A stretch of 56,925 nucleotides of DNA from Rhizobium chutanense (GTDB lineage: Bacteria > Pseudomonadota > Alphaproteobacteria > Rhizobiales > Rhizobiaceae): assembly GCF_002531935.1 (NCBI RefSeq), contig NZ_NWSV01000034.1, positions 1 through 56,925 on the forward strand, written 5' to 3'. The notes under the pieces are model-generated. The model ran no database searches and had not been told where the DNA came from. It worked only from the letters and a program-made list of their open reading frames with translations. Shown in pieces: positions 1-8,519 of this stretch (positions within the stretch are counted from its first letter, which is position 1; every line of letters starts with the position of its first letter). The position numbers and the translations under genes are program-made.

Positions 1-87
1 ACCCACACCATGCCGCTCGAAGACATCAACAAGGGCTTCGAGCTGATGCATAAGGGCGAAAGCATCCGCGGCGTGGTCGTGTATTAA
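1..87 (+). CDS. adhC: S-(hydroxymethyl)glutathione dehydrogenase, C-terminal end (partial)
   Basis: Only the last 28 codons are in the window, reading in frame from base 1 to a TAA at 85-87. The residues (THTMPLEDINKGFELMHKGE, then SIRGVVVY) are the characteristic C-terminus of class III alcohol dehydrogenase, the zinc/NAD enzyme that oxidises S-hydroxymethylglutathione to S-formylglutathione. The next gene, S-formylglutathione hydrolase, starts 3 bases later, which fits the standard formaldehyde-oxidation operon. Catalytic zinc residues lie upstream of the window, so integrity of the rest cannot be judged. Confidence 0.9.
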   Translation, partial: THTMPLEDINKGFELMHKGESIRGVVVY

Positions 88-90
88 GCG

Positions 91-927
91 ATGAAGACGA
101 TCTCGACCGATAAGTCTTACGGCGGCACTCAGGGCATCTACGTCGAGCGCTCCGAGGCCTGCGACTGCGACATGACCTTCGCGGTGTTCGTGCCGCCGCA
201 GGCCGCCGAGCGCAAGCTGCCGGTGCTGTGGTATCTGTCCGGCCTGACGTGCACACATGCCAATGTCATGGACAAGGGCGAGTATCGGCGGCTTGCCGCC
301 GAGCTCGGGCTGATCATCGTCTGCCCGGACACCAGCCCCCGCGGGGACCATGTTCCCGACGAGGCCGACAACTGGCAGTTCGGCAAGGGGGCGGGCTTCT
401 ACGTCGACGCCACCGAGCCGCCCTATGCAGCGAATTATCGCATGTCCAGCTACATCACCGACGAGCTGCCGCGCCTGCTTGCCGCGGAATTTCCCGTCGA
501 CATGGAGCGCCAGGCAATCTTCGGCCATTCGATGGGCGGCCATGGCGCGATCACCATCGCGCTCAAGAACCCCGGCCGCTTCCGGAGCTGCTCGGCCTTC
601 GCGCCGATCAGCCATCCCTCGGTCTCCGGCTGGTCGAAACCGGCCTTCCGGAAATATCTCGGCGCCGACGAAAAAACCTGGCGGGCCTATGACGCCTGCT
701 CGCTGATCGAAGACGGGCATCGCCTGCCCGAACTGTTCGTCGACCAGGGAACGGCGGATAGCTTCCTGGAAGATGGGTTGCGTCCCGACGAACTCAGGCA
801 AGCCTGCGACGCTGCCGGCATCGACCTCACGCTTCGCATGCAGGAAGGCTACGGCCATTCCTACTTCTTCATTTCGACATTCATGGAAGACCATCTGCAC
901 TGGCATGCGCAGAGGTTGGGAAATTAG
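91..927 (+). CDS. fghA: S-formylglutathione hydrolase
   Basis: A 278-residue serine esterase that hydrolyses S-formylglutathione to formate and glutathione in the cytoplasm. The nucleophile elbow GHSMGGHGA lies near residues 148-156, the LSGLTC oxyanion-region motif is near residue 50, and the late GYGHSYFF segment supplies the catalytic His. The length is normal for the family. The ATG lies 3 bases after the adhC stop, so the two are surely cotranscribed and probably translationally coupled. It is the second step of glutathione-linked formaldehyde detoxification; the third gene of the set follows at 984. Confidence 0.96.
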   Translation: MKTISTDKSYGGTQGIYVERSEACDCDMTFAVFVPPQAAERKLPVLWYLSGLTCTHANVMDKGEYRRLAAELGLIIVCPDTSPRGDHVPDEADNWQFGKGAGFYVDATEPPYAANYRMSSYITDELPRLLAAEFPVDMERQAIFGHSMGGHGAITIALKNPGRFRSCSAFAPISHPSVSGWSKPAFRKYLGADEKTWRAYDACSLIEDGHRLPELFVDQGTADSFLEDGLRPDELRQACDAAGIDLTLRMQEGYGHSYFFISTFMEDHLHWHAQRLGN

Positions 928-983
928 TTTGCAGAGCTCGGCCGGGCATAACGCAAACGGCCAGGGAGGGAAGGAGAAAATCA

Positions 984-1556
984 ATGAGCAGCATAGCCAT
1001 TCATCCGGCGGTGGATTCAGGCTTTCGAGCGACTGACGCTGCCTTTGCAGGCGGGACGCTCGTGTGCAAATGCACGAGCAATCCCGTCAAGGTCAGGATC
1101 AAGGGCGATATCGCCCACAACCACGCCTGCGGCTGCACTAAGTGCTGGAAGCCCGAGGGCGCCGTCTTTTCGGTGGTGGCGGTGGCGCCGACCGAAAGCG
1201 TCGAAGTCCTCGAAAACGGCAACAAGCTCGCGGTCGTCGATGCCGCGGCCTTGATCCAGCGGCACGCCTGCAAGGAATGCGGCGTGCATATGTACGGCCC
1301 CGTCGAGCGCGAACATCCCTTCCAGGGATTGTCCTTCGTCCATCCGGAGCGCTTCCAGGAAAGCGGCTGGGCAAAGCCGGGCTTTGCGGCCTTCGTATCG
1401 TCGATCATCGAAAGCGGCTTCGATCCGGCCAAGATGGACGCCGTCAGAGCGCAGCTGAAGGCATCGGGCCTGGAGCCTTATGATTGCCTCTCGCCCGGCC
1501 TGATGGACTACATCGCGACCTGGACCGCCAAGAAAAGCGGCGCGCTGGCCGCGTAA
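984..1556 (+). CDS. gfa: S-(hydroxymethyl)glutathione synthase (GFA family)
   Basis: A 190-residue GFA-family zinc protein. In this family the enzyme is credited with accelerating condensation of formaldehyde with glutathione, the entry step of the pathway whose later enzymes lie just upstream. Zinc-ligand cysteines are visible as VCKCTSNPVKV, HACGCTKCWKPEG and HACKECGVHMYG, in family order. The start ATG is preceded by a good Shine-Dalgarno (GGGAGGGAAGGAG, about 968-977). A terminator-like hairpin follows the stop at once. Some authors doubt a true synthase activity and see a glutathione carrier; the family call itself is secure. Confidence 0.92.
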   Translation: MSSIAIHPAVDSGFRATDAAFAGGTLVCKCTSNPVKVRIKGDIAHNHACGCTKCWKPEGAVFSVVAVAPTESVEVLENGNKLAVVDAAALIQRHACKECGVHMYGPVEREHPFQGLSFVHPERFQESGWAKPGFAAFVSSIIESGFDPAKMDAVRAQLKASGLEPYDCLSPGLMDYIATWTAKKSGALAA

Positions 1557-1562
1557 TTCTCC

Positions 1563-1587
1563 GGGGAGCGCCGAACAGGCGCTCCCC
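1563..1587 (+). terminator. Hairpin after the formaldehyde operon
   Basis: A perfect 10-bp stem (GGGGAGCGCC, 1563-1572; GGCGCTCCCC, 1578-1587) with loop GAACA begins 6 bases after the gfa stop. It lacks a clear T-run, so termination may be weak or protein-assisted. Bases 1588-1791 hold no convincing gene; they separate it from the oppositely oriented slipin gene. Confidence 0.6.
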
Positions 1588-1791
1588 GACCATCGCCGGT
1601 ATCCCGATCGAGATGATGGCCGCGCCGCCAGTTTGCCGGCGCTCAGGCTTCCGTGCCTGGCTGCAAACAACTCTCACGACCTGCCCTCAGAACCCGCTTG
1701 GGAAGAACGTTCGCGATGGCTGCCGCCGCGGAGCTTTCCCCACGGCGATGTCACGTTGTTTCATCACTGAACGAAGAGGGGGTGCCGTTGC

Positions 1792-2565
1792 TCATTCCGT
1801 TGGCTTGTCGGCCTTGCCGTCCAGGAGATGAATGAGTTCCATGGGGAACGGAAATACGATCGTCGAATTGTTTTCCCCGGCAATAACGTTCAGCGTGCTC
1901 AAGTAGCGCAGTTGCATTGACATCGGTTGTCTGGCCAGCATTTCCGCCGCTTCCACCAGCTTTGCCGCGGCCTGCTGCTCGCCCTCGGCGTTGATGATTT
2001 TTGCACGCCGCTCGCGTTCTGCCTCGGCTTGCCGGGCAATCGCACGGATCATCGACTCGTTAATGTCGACATGCTTGATCTCAACATTGGCCACTTTGAT
2101 GCCCCACGCATCCGTTTGGGCGTCGAGCATTCTCTGGATATCTTCGTTGAGCCTGTCGCGTTCCGCGAGCATCTCGTCGAGATCGTGCTTGCCGAGCACC
2201 GAGCGCAACGTCGTTTGGGCAAGCTGGCTCGTGGCTGCCATGAAATCCTCGACCTGAATCACCGACTTCTCCGGATCGATGACCCTGAAGTAAATCACCG
2301 CGCTCACGCGAACCGAAACGTTGTCATGGGAGATGACGTCCTGGCTGGGGACGTCGAGCACGCGCGTGCGCAGGTCGACCCGCACCATTTGCTGTACGTA
2401 AGGGACAAGCAGGATCAATCCAGGGCCTTTCACGCCGGTAAATCGGCCGAGTGTAAAGACGACCGCCCGCTGATACTCGCGCAAGATCTTGATCGCGCTC
2501 GCCAGGGTGATCAGCAACAGGACAACTGCGACGATATAGAAGATGAAACCTCCAATCATGGTCAT
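1792..2565 (-). CDS. Slipin / stomatin-like SPFH membrane protein
   Basis: A 257-residue SPFH protein: one N-terminal membrane hairpin (about residues 4-24), the prohibitin-homology core with the slipin-typical PGLILLVPYVQQMVRVDLRT and DVPSQDVISHDNVSV, and a helical coiled tail rich in Ala/Glu with QAEAERERRAKIINAEGEQQ. Slipins form membrane microdomain scaffolds and are clipped or assisted by NfeD partners. Its ATG overlaps the stop of the upstream nfeD gene (ATGA), so the pair is translationally coupled, the standard slipin/NfeD arrangement. Function in stress or membrane organisation is inferred from the family. Confidence 0.93.
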   Translation of the reverse strand: MTMIGGFIFYIVAVVLLLITLASAIKILREYQRAVVFTLGRFTGVKGPGLILLVPYVQQMVRVDLRTRVLDVPSQDVISHDNVSVRVSAVIYFRVIDPEKSVIQVEDFMAATSQLAQTTLRSVLGKHDLDEMLAERDRLNEDIQRMLDAQTDAWGIKVANVEIKHVDINESMIRAIARQAEAERERRAKIINAEGEQQAAAKLVEAAEMLARQPMSMQLRYLSTLNVIAGENNSTIVFPFPMELIHLLDGKADKPTE

Positions 2566-3980
2566 CTCAGCTTCTCCTTGCTTTCTTCAGGTCCCCGATT
2601 CTTGCGGGGATCACGGGTGACCTCGAGGGTTAACCCATTTCTGGCAATGACCGTCACCTCGTCTCCGTCCGTGAGCGGTTCGGCGGAGGCGGCGCTCCAG
2701 CGCTCTCCATGCGTGACAATGTAGCCGGTCGTGCCCGTCCAACTGGAGACTTTCCCTGAGATGCCGATCATCTGCTCCGCACCGGTCACCACGGCACGCC
2801 GGCGCGCGCCGAAGGCAAGGCGAACGACGATGAGGCTGAAGGCAAGGGCTGAAACACCGATACCAACCAGGACCTGACGGCTCACTTTCAGATCGGGCAC
2901 ATCCGTATCGAAGAGGATGGTTGCGCCCAGGACGAGGGCGACCGCACCGCCGAGGCCGAGGACGCCGAATGTCGGTGCATGCGCCTCCGCGACCAAGAGA
3001 GCAACCGCAAGCACGATGAGGCCGACGCCGGCATAGCTGACCGGCAGCATTGCCAGGGCGTAGAGACCGAGCAGCAGGCAGATGCCGCCGACCATTCCCG
3101 GGATAACCGCTCCGGGCGTAAGAAACTCGAATATCAGGCCGTAAATGCCGATGACCATCAGGATGAGTGCGACATTCGGGTCGGCGATCACCGAAAGCAG
3201 GCGTGTTCTCCAGTCAGGCTCGATGCTCTGGACAGCGAGATCAGTCGTATCAAGCCGGATGTCCGCTCCTCCTGCCCGTACCGTGCGACCGTTGGCTTTC
3301 GCCATCAGCTCGTCGACGGTGAGTGCGACGAAATCGATGACTTTTTCGCGTTCGGCCGCAGTCGATGAGAGGCTGGCCGCGTCGCGTACCGCCTTTTCCG
3401 CCCAGTCGGCGTTGCGATTGCGCAACTCGGCCAGCCCCCGAAGATAGGCAGCAGCGTCGTTCACGGCCTTTGCCTCTGCAGCGTTGCGTGACTGTTGCTC
3501 CTTGCTGTCGCCGTTCTGGCCGTTGTCTTGTCCGCTCCCACCGAGAGCAATGGGCGTTGCGGCGCCCAGATTGGTACCCGGCGCCATGGCGGCGATATGA
3601 CTGGCATAGAGGATGTAGGTGCCGGCACTGGCCGCGCGGGCGCCGCTCGGAGCCACGTAGCTCGCGACCGGCACAGACGAGGCGAGGATTGCGCGAACGA
3701 TGTCCCGCATCGAGGTATCGAGACCGCCGGGCGTATCCATTTGCAGGACGATCAACGCCACTTTACGATCGTTGGCAAGCTGGATGCCGCGGATCACATA
3801 GTCGGCGGACGCCGGGCTGACGGCGCCATTCAATTGCAGCAGTAAAGCGACGCGTTCCGAGCCCGCTGTCGAGGCGACGGAAAACAGGAATGCCGAACCC
3901 CAGATCAATGCCAAAGCGAAAATACGGATTGCCTCTCGGCAAAACCTCCGGGGCCGCATGGTCACCCGATCAATATTCAT
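2562..3980 (-). CDS. nfeD: NfeD long form: ClpP-class membrane serine protease
   Basis: A 472-residue protein with signal anchor (residues about 17-40), a ClpP/SppA-like protease domain (VALLLQLNGAVSPASADYVI; DTPGGLDTSMRDIV; SGARAASAGTYILYASHIA with the likely nucleophile Ser in the ASAGT motif), four to five hydrophobic helices (about residues 265-390) and a C-terminal OB-fold NfeD domain. This is the long NfeD type, whose protease clips stomatin partners. It was named for nodulation efficiency in rhizobia. Coupled to the slipin gene downstream. Start chosen at the first ATG; a second in-frame ATG seven codons later is possible since neither has a strong Shine-Dalgarno. Confidence 0.93.
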   Translation of the reverse strand: MNIDRVTMRPRRFCREAIRIFALALIWGSAFLFSVASTAGSERVALLLQLNGAVSPASADYVIRGIQLANDRKVALIVLQMDTPGGLDTSMRDIVRAILASSVPVASYVAPSGARAASAGTYILYASHIAAMAPGTNLGAATPIALGGSGQDNGQNGDSKEQQSRNAAEAKAVNDAAAYLRGLAELRNRNADWAEKAVRDAASLSSTAAEREKVIDFVALTVDELMAKANGRTVRAGGADIRLDTTDLAVQSIEPDWRTRLLSVIADPNVALILMVIGIYGLIFEFLTPGAVIPGMVGGICLLLGLYALAMLPVSYAGVGLIVLAVALLVAEAHAPTFGVLGLGGAVALVLGATILFDTDVPDLKVSRQVLVGIGVSALAFSLIVVRLAFGARRRAVVTGAEQMIGISGKVSSWTGTTGYIVTHGERWSAASAEPLTDGDEVTVIARNGLTLEVTRDPRKNRGPEESKEKLR

Positions 3981-4220
3981 GTACTCTAATATAGGCTGGA
4001 TTTGCCAAAAGATAAGGCAGAAGTTTCTTCACCAGCCACGGCGATCCCAACACGCATGTCGCCACATCCGGACTGGCCTGGTTTTGCTCCGCCGATGACA
4101 AAAATCTTGTGAAAAATCCGATAGTAGGGCACAATTTGCGAAGGCATCTGAAGTTGCGGCGCAATCTCAAATCCGGCCATCTCACGCCGAGTGACAGTTC
4201 GCGCCGGAGGGTCGGCGTCG

Positions 4221-4721
4221 ATGGATCAGGGGTTCTTTCTTCTGTTCGCTACGGTATCCGTGATCACGGCCCTGACGATGGTTCTGGCGCGCAATCCGGT
4301 TCACAGCGCATTGGCGCTGATGGCGTGTTTCCTGCAGGTCTCGGCCATCTTCGTCTTGCTCGAGGCACCGTTGCTCGCGGTCATCCAGATCTTCGTTTAT
4401 GTCGGCGCGATCATGGTCCTGTTCCTGTTCGTGATCATGATGATCGATGTGCGCGAAGCCGTGTTGCAGCGGTTCTTGCCGGGCGGAAACCTCCCGGCTC
4501 TGGTACTGCTCGTCCTGCTCGGGGTCGAGATACTCGTGCTGGTGCTCTGGAGCGATCGCTTTTCGGTCATGCAGCCCGTCACTATCAGCGGCGGCGACGA
4601 CGTCAGGCAGCTTGGCACAGCACTTTTCGCCGACTATCTCCTGCCGTTTGAAACCGCCTCCGTAATCCTGCTGGCGGCCTTGGTCGGCGCCATCATGCTG
4701 GCGCGGAAGGAGCAGGGGTGA
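4221..4721 (+). CDS. nuoJ: NADH-quinone oxidoreductase subunit J
   Basis: A 166-residue, five-helix membrane subunit of complex I. FVYVGAIMVLFLFVIMMIDV is the family hallmark, the third helix that rotates in the coupling mechanism. The ATG at 4221 is chosen over an in-frame GTG at 4191 because GGAGGG sits at 4206-4211 with ideal spacing and the protein then starts like other NuoJ. The gene opens a 14.4-kb plus-strand operon. Its stop overlaps the nuoK start. The 240 bases upstream, shared with divergent nfeD, should hold the operon promoter, but I cannot pick hexamers with confidence. Confidence 0.94.
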   Translation: MDQGFFLLFATVSVITALTMVLARNPVHSALALMACFLQVSAIFVLLEAPLLAVIQIFVYVGAIMVLFLFVIMMIDVREAVLQRFLPGGNLPALVLLVLLGVEILVLVLWSDRFSVMQPVTISGGDDVRQLGTALFADYLLPFETASVILLAALVGAIMLARKEQG

Positions 4722-5023
4722 TGGTTCCGCTCTGGTGGTATATTGTGCTCGGCGTGGTCCTGTTCGTGATCGGAGCGGCGGGCGTGCTGCTCAGGCGGAA
4801 TATTCTCGTCGTCCTGATGTCGCTGGAGCTGCTGCTCAACTCGGTCAACATCAATTTCATCGCTTTCGGGCGTTACCACGCCGATCTCCGCGGGCAGATC
4901 TTCGCGATCTTCGTCATCGCAATCACCGCGGCAGAGGTTGCCGTTGCCCTCGGTATCCTGGTCGCCCTCGTGAGGAACAAATCCACCCTCAGGGTCGACG
5001 ACGTCACGGTGATGAAAGGATAG
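4718..5023 (+). CDS. nuoK: NADH-quinone oxidoreductase subunit K
   Basis: A 101-residue three-helix complex I subunit of exact family length. The two conserved membrane glutamates needed for proton movement are visible in MSLELLLNSVNINFIAF and in ITAAEVAVALGILVAL. ATGATGG start overlaps the nuoJ stop, so translation is coupled. The next gene begins 5 bases after the stop with a TTG codon. Confidence 0.96.
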   Translation: MMVPLWWYIVLGVVLFVIGAAGVLLRRNILVVLMSLELLLNSVNINFIAFGRYHADLRGQIFAIFVIAITAAEVAVALGILVALVRNKSTLRVDDVTVMKG

Positions 5024-5028
5024 CGGCT

Positions 5029-6492
5029 TTGGACCCGGTTGTATCGATCCGGCCGTTGCTTGCCATCACCGTCGCCGGTCTGGCGGCCCTTGCAGTTCTC
5101 CTTTTGAACAACCGCGAAAAACTTCGCGATCTGGTCTCGCCGTTGGCCGCGATCGCCATGTTCGCGATTGTCGTGTCGATGGCGCCCACGGTGCTGGCGG
5201 GCGGGACGGTCGAATTGCGCCTGTTCGAGATTCTGCCGGGGATTGACTTTGCTTTCCGGGTCGATGCGCTCGGCATGGTGTTTGCCACCGTCTCGTCGCT
5301 GCTGTGGATCGTGGCGGCGATCTATTCCATCGGCTACATGCGGCATTTGAACGAGCATGCCCAAACCCGGTTCTTCGCCTGCTTCGCCAGCAGTCTTGCG
5401 GCCGCCGCCGGTGGCGCCTTCGCCGCCAATCTATTTACACTGGTGATCTTCTACGAAGTGCTCAGCCTCGTTACCTATCCGCTCGTCTACCACCACGAGG
5501 ACGAAGAGGGATGGAGGGGCAGCCACAAGTACCTCGTCTATCTGATGGGCGCCTCGAAAAGCGCGCTGCTCGCCGCACTGGCGCTGACCTACCATATTGC
5601 GGGGTCGCTCGACTTTGTCGCGGGGGGACTGCTGGCCGGGAGCGATGCCCCGGCGGCGCTGCTGACGGTCGTCTATTTCTGCTATCTTTTCGGCTTTGCC
5701 AAGGCCGCTGTGATGCCGATGCACGCCTGGCTGCCCGCCGCGATGGTCGCGCCGACACCGGTTAGCGCACTTTTACACGCAGTGGCAGTGGTCAAGATGG
5801 GCGTGTTCTGCGTGCTGCGGGTGGTGTTCCATGTCTTCGGCACCGGGCTGGTAGGCGGGCTGGGCCTCGGCATCGCCACGGCCTATCTGGCTTCGTTCAC
5901 GATCCTGATGGCGTCGGTTTACGCCTTGACGCGGGACGACCTGAAGGCCAGGCTCGCCTATTCGACGGTCAGCCAGCTTTCCTACATCGTGCTGGGCGCG
6001 GCTCTGTTGTCGCCGGTCGCGATGGTTGGCGGGATCATCCACATCGCGGCGCACGCATTCTCCAAGATCACGCTCTTTTTCTGCGCCGGGTCGATCTATT
6101 GCGCGTCCGGCAAGCGTAACATCAGCGACATGGCCGGTATCGGCCGCAGGCTGCCCTGGACGATGGGGGCATTTTTCGTCGCTTCGCTCAGTATGATCGG
6201 GATACCGCCGACCGCGGGCTTCGTCAGCAAGTGGTATCTGGCGGAGGGCGCCGTGGCGGCGAGAGAGACCGTGTTCCTGGTCGTGCTCCTGGTGAGCTCG
6301 ATCCTGAACGCCGCCTATTTCCTGCCGATCAGCTATGCCGCCTTCTTCCAGGCTGAGAGACAGGAGAGCCGGACCACGGTCCGTGAAATTCCGTTGGTCA
6401 CGATTCCGCTGGTCGCGACGGCAATCCTGTCGGTGCTGATGGGCATTTTCCCGGGCTATTTTCTCACCCTGGCAGACGGAGTGATCCAATGA
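5029..6492 (+). CDS. Antiporter-type complex I subunit (MrpD/NuoL-like), first extra pump subunit
   Basis: A 487-residue polytopic protein of the proton-conducting antiporter family (about 14 helices). The motif FAKAAVMPMHAWLPAAMVA followed by APTPVSALLHAVAVVKMGVF is typical of MrpD/NuoL, and the half-channel lysine in IAAHAFSKITLFF is present. It is shorter than classical NuoL (about 610) and lacks the long C-terminal lateral helix. The reading frame is open further upstream into nuoK, but the upstream part reads as Arg-rich antisense-like nonsense; TTG at 5029 with AAAGGA at 5015-5020 is the best start. It sits where nuoL normally stands, but a second, longer L-like subunit follows, so I leave the symbol blank. 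Confidence 0.88.
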   Translation: MDPVVSIRPLLAITVAGLAALAVLLLNNREKLRDLVSPLAAIAMFAIVVSMAPTVLAGGTVELRLFEILPGIDFAFRVDALGMVFATVSSLLWIVAAIYSIGYMRHLNEHAQTRFFACFASSLAAAAGGAFAANLFTLVIFYEVLSLVTYPLVYHHEDEEGWRGSHKYLVYLMGASKSALLAALALTYHIAGSLDFVAGGLLAGSDAPAALLTVVYFCYLFGFAKAAVMPMHAWLPAAMVAPTPVSALLHAVAVVKMGVFCVLRVVFHVFGTGLVGGLGLGIATAYLASFTILMASVYALTRDDLKARLAYSTVSQLSYIVLGAALLSPVAMVGGIIHIAAHAFSKITLFFCAGSIYCASGKRNISDMAGIGRRLPWTMGAFFVASLSMIGIPPTAGFVSKWYLAEGAVAARETVFLVVLLVSSILNAAYFLPISYAAFFQAERQESRTTVREIPLVTIPLVATAILSVLMGIFPGYFLTLADGVIQ

Positions 6493-6743
6493 TCAAGCGT
6501 GTCGTCGACTTCTTTGGTGACGAGCAATATGCGAGACCTCGCCGCCGACTGTTCTACCTTGTGCTCGTTCTGATCGTCGTCGCCGACTTTCTGGTCTTGC
6601 GCGAACACGCCGAATATCTGTGGGACAGCCTACCGGGCTGGTCGGCCGTCTACGGCTTCGTCTCCTGCGTCCTGCTGATCTTCGTTTCCAAGTTTCTCGG
6701 CCATCGGGTCGGGCTGATGCGGCGCGAGGACTATTATGACTGA
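6489..6743 (+). CDS. Small two-helix membrane protein in the complex I operon
   Basis: An 84-residue protein overlapping the stop of the preceding antiporter subunit (ATGA) and the start of the next, so it is tightly coupled within the operon. Two hydrophobic helices are predicted by eye (about residues 22-39 and 50-70), with basic N-terminus (YARPRRRLFY) and a basic exit (HRVGLMRREDYYD). I do not recognise it as a standard Nuo or Mrp subunit. Its position between two pump subunits suggests an accessory or linker subunit of the membrane arm; that is inference. Confidence 0.82.
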   Translation: MIKRVVDFFGDEQYARPRRRLFYLVLVLIVVADFLVLREHAEYLWDSLPGWSAVYGFVSCVLLIFVSKFLGHRVGLMRREDYYD

Positions 6744-8511
6744 CTTCATCCATCCGGCTCTGCTCTTTATTCCCGGCGCCCTGCCGATCCCGTTCCTCAG
6801 CGGGTCGGTCCGCAAGGCCTATCTGCTTCTGATCCCTGCGCTGGCGATCCTTGCCGTGCTTGCGATGGAGCCGGGCAGCTATGGCGAAGCGCGGTTCATC
6901 GGGCAGGAGATCCTGATCGCGAAGGTGGATAAGCTCAGCATCGTCTTCGCCACCGTTTTCACCATCATGGCGCTGATCGGCATGGTCTACGCGCTGCACC
7001 TGACGGATGCCGGCCAGCACGTGGCTGCATTCGTCTATGTCGGCAGCGCGCTTGGCGTGGTGTTTGCCGGTGACTACCTGACCCTCTACCTGTTCTGGGA
7101 GGGCATGGCATTCGCCTCCGCCTATCTGGTCTTCGCGCAGCGTGATGGGCCGGCGATCCGGGCCGGCTTCCGCTATCTCATGGTCCATATCGCCGGCGGC
7201 GTCGTCCTGCTCGGTGGCATCATTTCCCACGGGCTCGCCACCGGATCACTGCTTTTCGGCCCGATCGCGGGGGGGCTCACCAATGGGGGAATGGAGGTCG
7301 GCGACTACCTGATCCTTTCCGGCTTCATCCTCAACGCGGCCGTGCCGCCGCTCAATGCCTGGCTGACCGATGCCTATCCGGAGGCGACCGTCACCGGGGC
7401 GGTGTTCATGAGCGCGTTTACCACCAAGACCGCCGTCTATGTGCTGGCGCGGGCGTTTCCGGGGACCGAGCTCCTCGTCTGGCTCGGCACCATCATGGCG
7501 CTCTACGGCGTCATCTACGCGGTGCTGGAGAATGATTGCCGACGGCTTCTCGCCTATCACATCGTCAGCCAGGTGGGCTACATGATCGCGGGTATCGGCA
7601 TCGGGACCGAGATGGCGGTGAACGGAGCGGCCAGCCACGCTTTCGCGCATATCCTCTACAAGGCGCTGCTGTTCATGGGTGCCGGGGCCGTCATCTACGT
7701 CACCGGCCGGCGCAAGCTCACCGAACTCGGCGGGCTTTACAAGACGATGCCATTGACCGTGGCGCTTTACATGGTCGGCGCCTTCGCGATCTCTGCGTTC
7801 CCGTTCTTCTCGGGTTTCGTCACCAAATCGATGGTGATAGCGGCCGCAGGAGCGGATCACCGCGCGCTGGTGGTGCTGGCGCTGACGATGGCATCGTCCG
7901 GGACGTTCCTGCACACCGGCCTCAAGCTTCCCTATTACATGTTCTTCGGGACGGACCGGAAATTGGAGGCACGGGAGCCGCCGCGCAACATGCTGATTGC
8001 CATGGGCATGGCGGCGGTGCTCTGTATTGCGATCGGGGTATTCCCCCAGCCGCTTTATGCGCTTCTGCCCTATCCGGTGGATTTCGAACCCTATACGGGC
8101 CTGCATGTCATGGAGAGCCTCGGGCTGCTGATGTTCACCGCCCTGGGGTTCGTGCTGTTCCTCTGGGCGCTCGATCCCGAGAAGACGATCAGCCTCGATA
8201 CCGACTGGTTTTATCGCAAGGGTGCGCAGGCCTTCATGTGGCTCGCCGAAAGGCCGCTGGCGCGCTATGAGCAGTCGGTGAGCAACGTCTCCGAGACCGC
8301 GGCGCTACCCTTGCTGCATGGCGCGGCGCGGGCAGGACTCCGGCTCGATCTCGCCGGCGTCGATGCCGTCGTGAATGGCATTGCCCACTCGATCCTGCAC
8401 GGCGGCGGGCGGCTCAGGCGGCTCCAGACGGGTGTCGTGACCCATTACGTGCTGGCGATGGTCGTCGGTCTGATCGCAGCCACCGCCGTCTTCGTCGTGG
8501 CGTGGCGGTAG
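6736..8511 (+). CDS. Antiporter-type complex I subunit, NuoL-like with C-terminal lateral-helix region
   Basis: A 591-residue antiporter-family subunit. Core motifs: NAAVPPLNAWLTDAYPEATV, TTKTAVYVLARAFPG and the helix-12 lysine in SHAFAHILYKALLFMGAG. The C-terminal 110 residues read as DTDWFYRKG, then a long amphipathic stretch and finally GGGRLRRLQTGVVTHYVL plus a last helix; the RRLQTG.V..Y.L ending matches that of classical NuoL, whose lateral helix clamps the other pump subunits. The middle resembles Mrp/Hyf-type antiporters. So this is probably the distal, clamp-bearing subunit of the complex. Start overlaps the small upstream gene by 8 bases. Confidence 0.88.
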   Translation: MTDFIHPALLFIPGALPIPFLSGSVRKAYLLLIPALAILAVLAMEPGSYGEARFIGQEILIAKVDKLSIVFATVFTIMALIGMVYALHLTDAGQHVAAFVYVGSALGVVFAGDYLTLYLFWEGMAFASAYLVFAQRDGPAIRAGFRYLMVHIAGGVVLLGGIISHGLATGSLLFGPIAGGLTNGGMEVGDYLILSGFILNAAVPPLNAWLTDAYPEATVTGAVFMSAFTTKTAVYVLARAFPGTELLVWLGTIMALYGVIYAVLENDCRRLLAYHIVSQVGYMIAGIGIGTEMAVNGAASHAFAHILYKALLFMGAGAVIYVTGRRKLTELGGLYKTMPLTVALYMVGAFAISAFPFFSGFVTKSMVIAAAGADHRALVVLALTMASSGTFLHTGLKLPYYMFFGTDRKLEAREPPRNMLIAMGMAAVLCIAIGVFPQPLYALLPYPVDFEPYTGLHVMESLGLLMFTALGFVLFLWALDPEKTISLDTDWFYRKGAQAFMWLAERPLARYEQSVSNVSETAALPLLHGAARAGLRLDLAGVDAVVNGIAHSILHGGGRLRRLQTGVVTHYVLAMVVGLIAATAVFVVAWR

Positions 8512-8519
8512 GGCGTGCC

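Noticed and set aside
4735..5028. Long upstream extension of the MrpD/NuoL-like frame into nuoK
   Set aside because: The extension is Arg-rich shadow sequence of nuoK; family start and ribosome site point to TTG at 5029.
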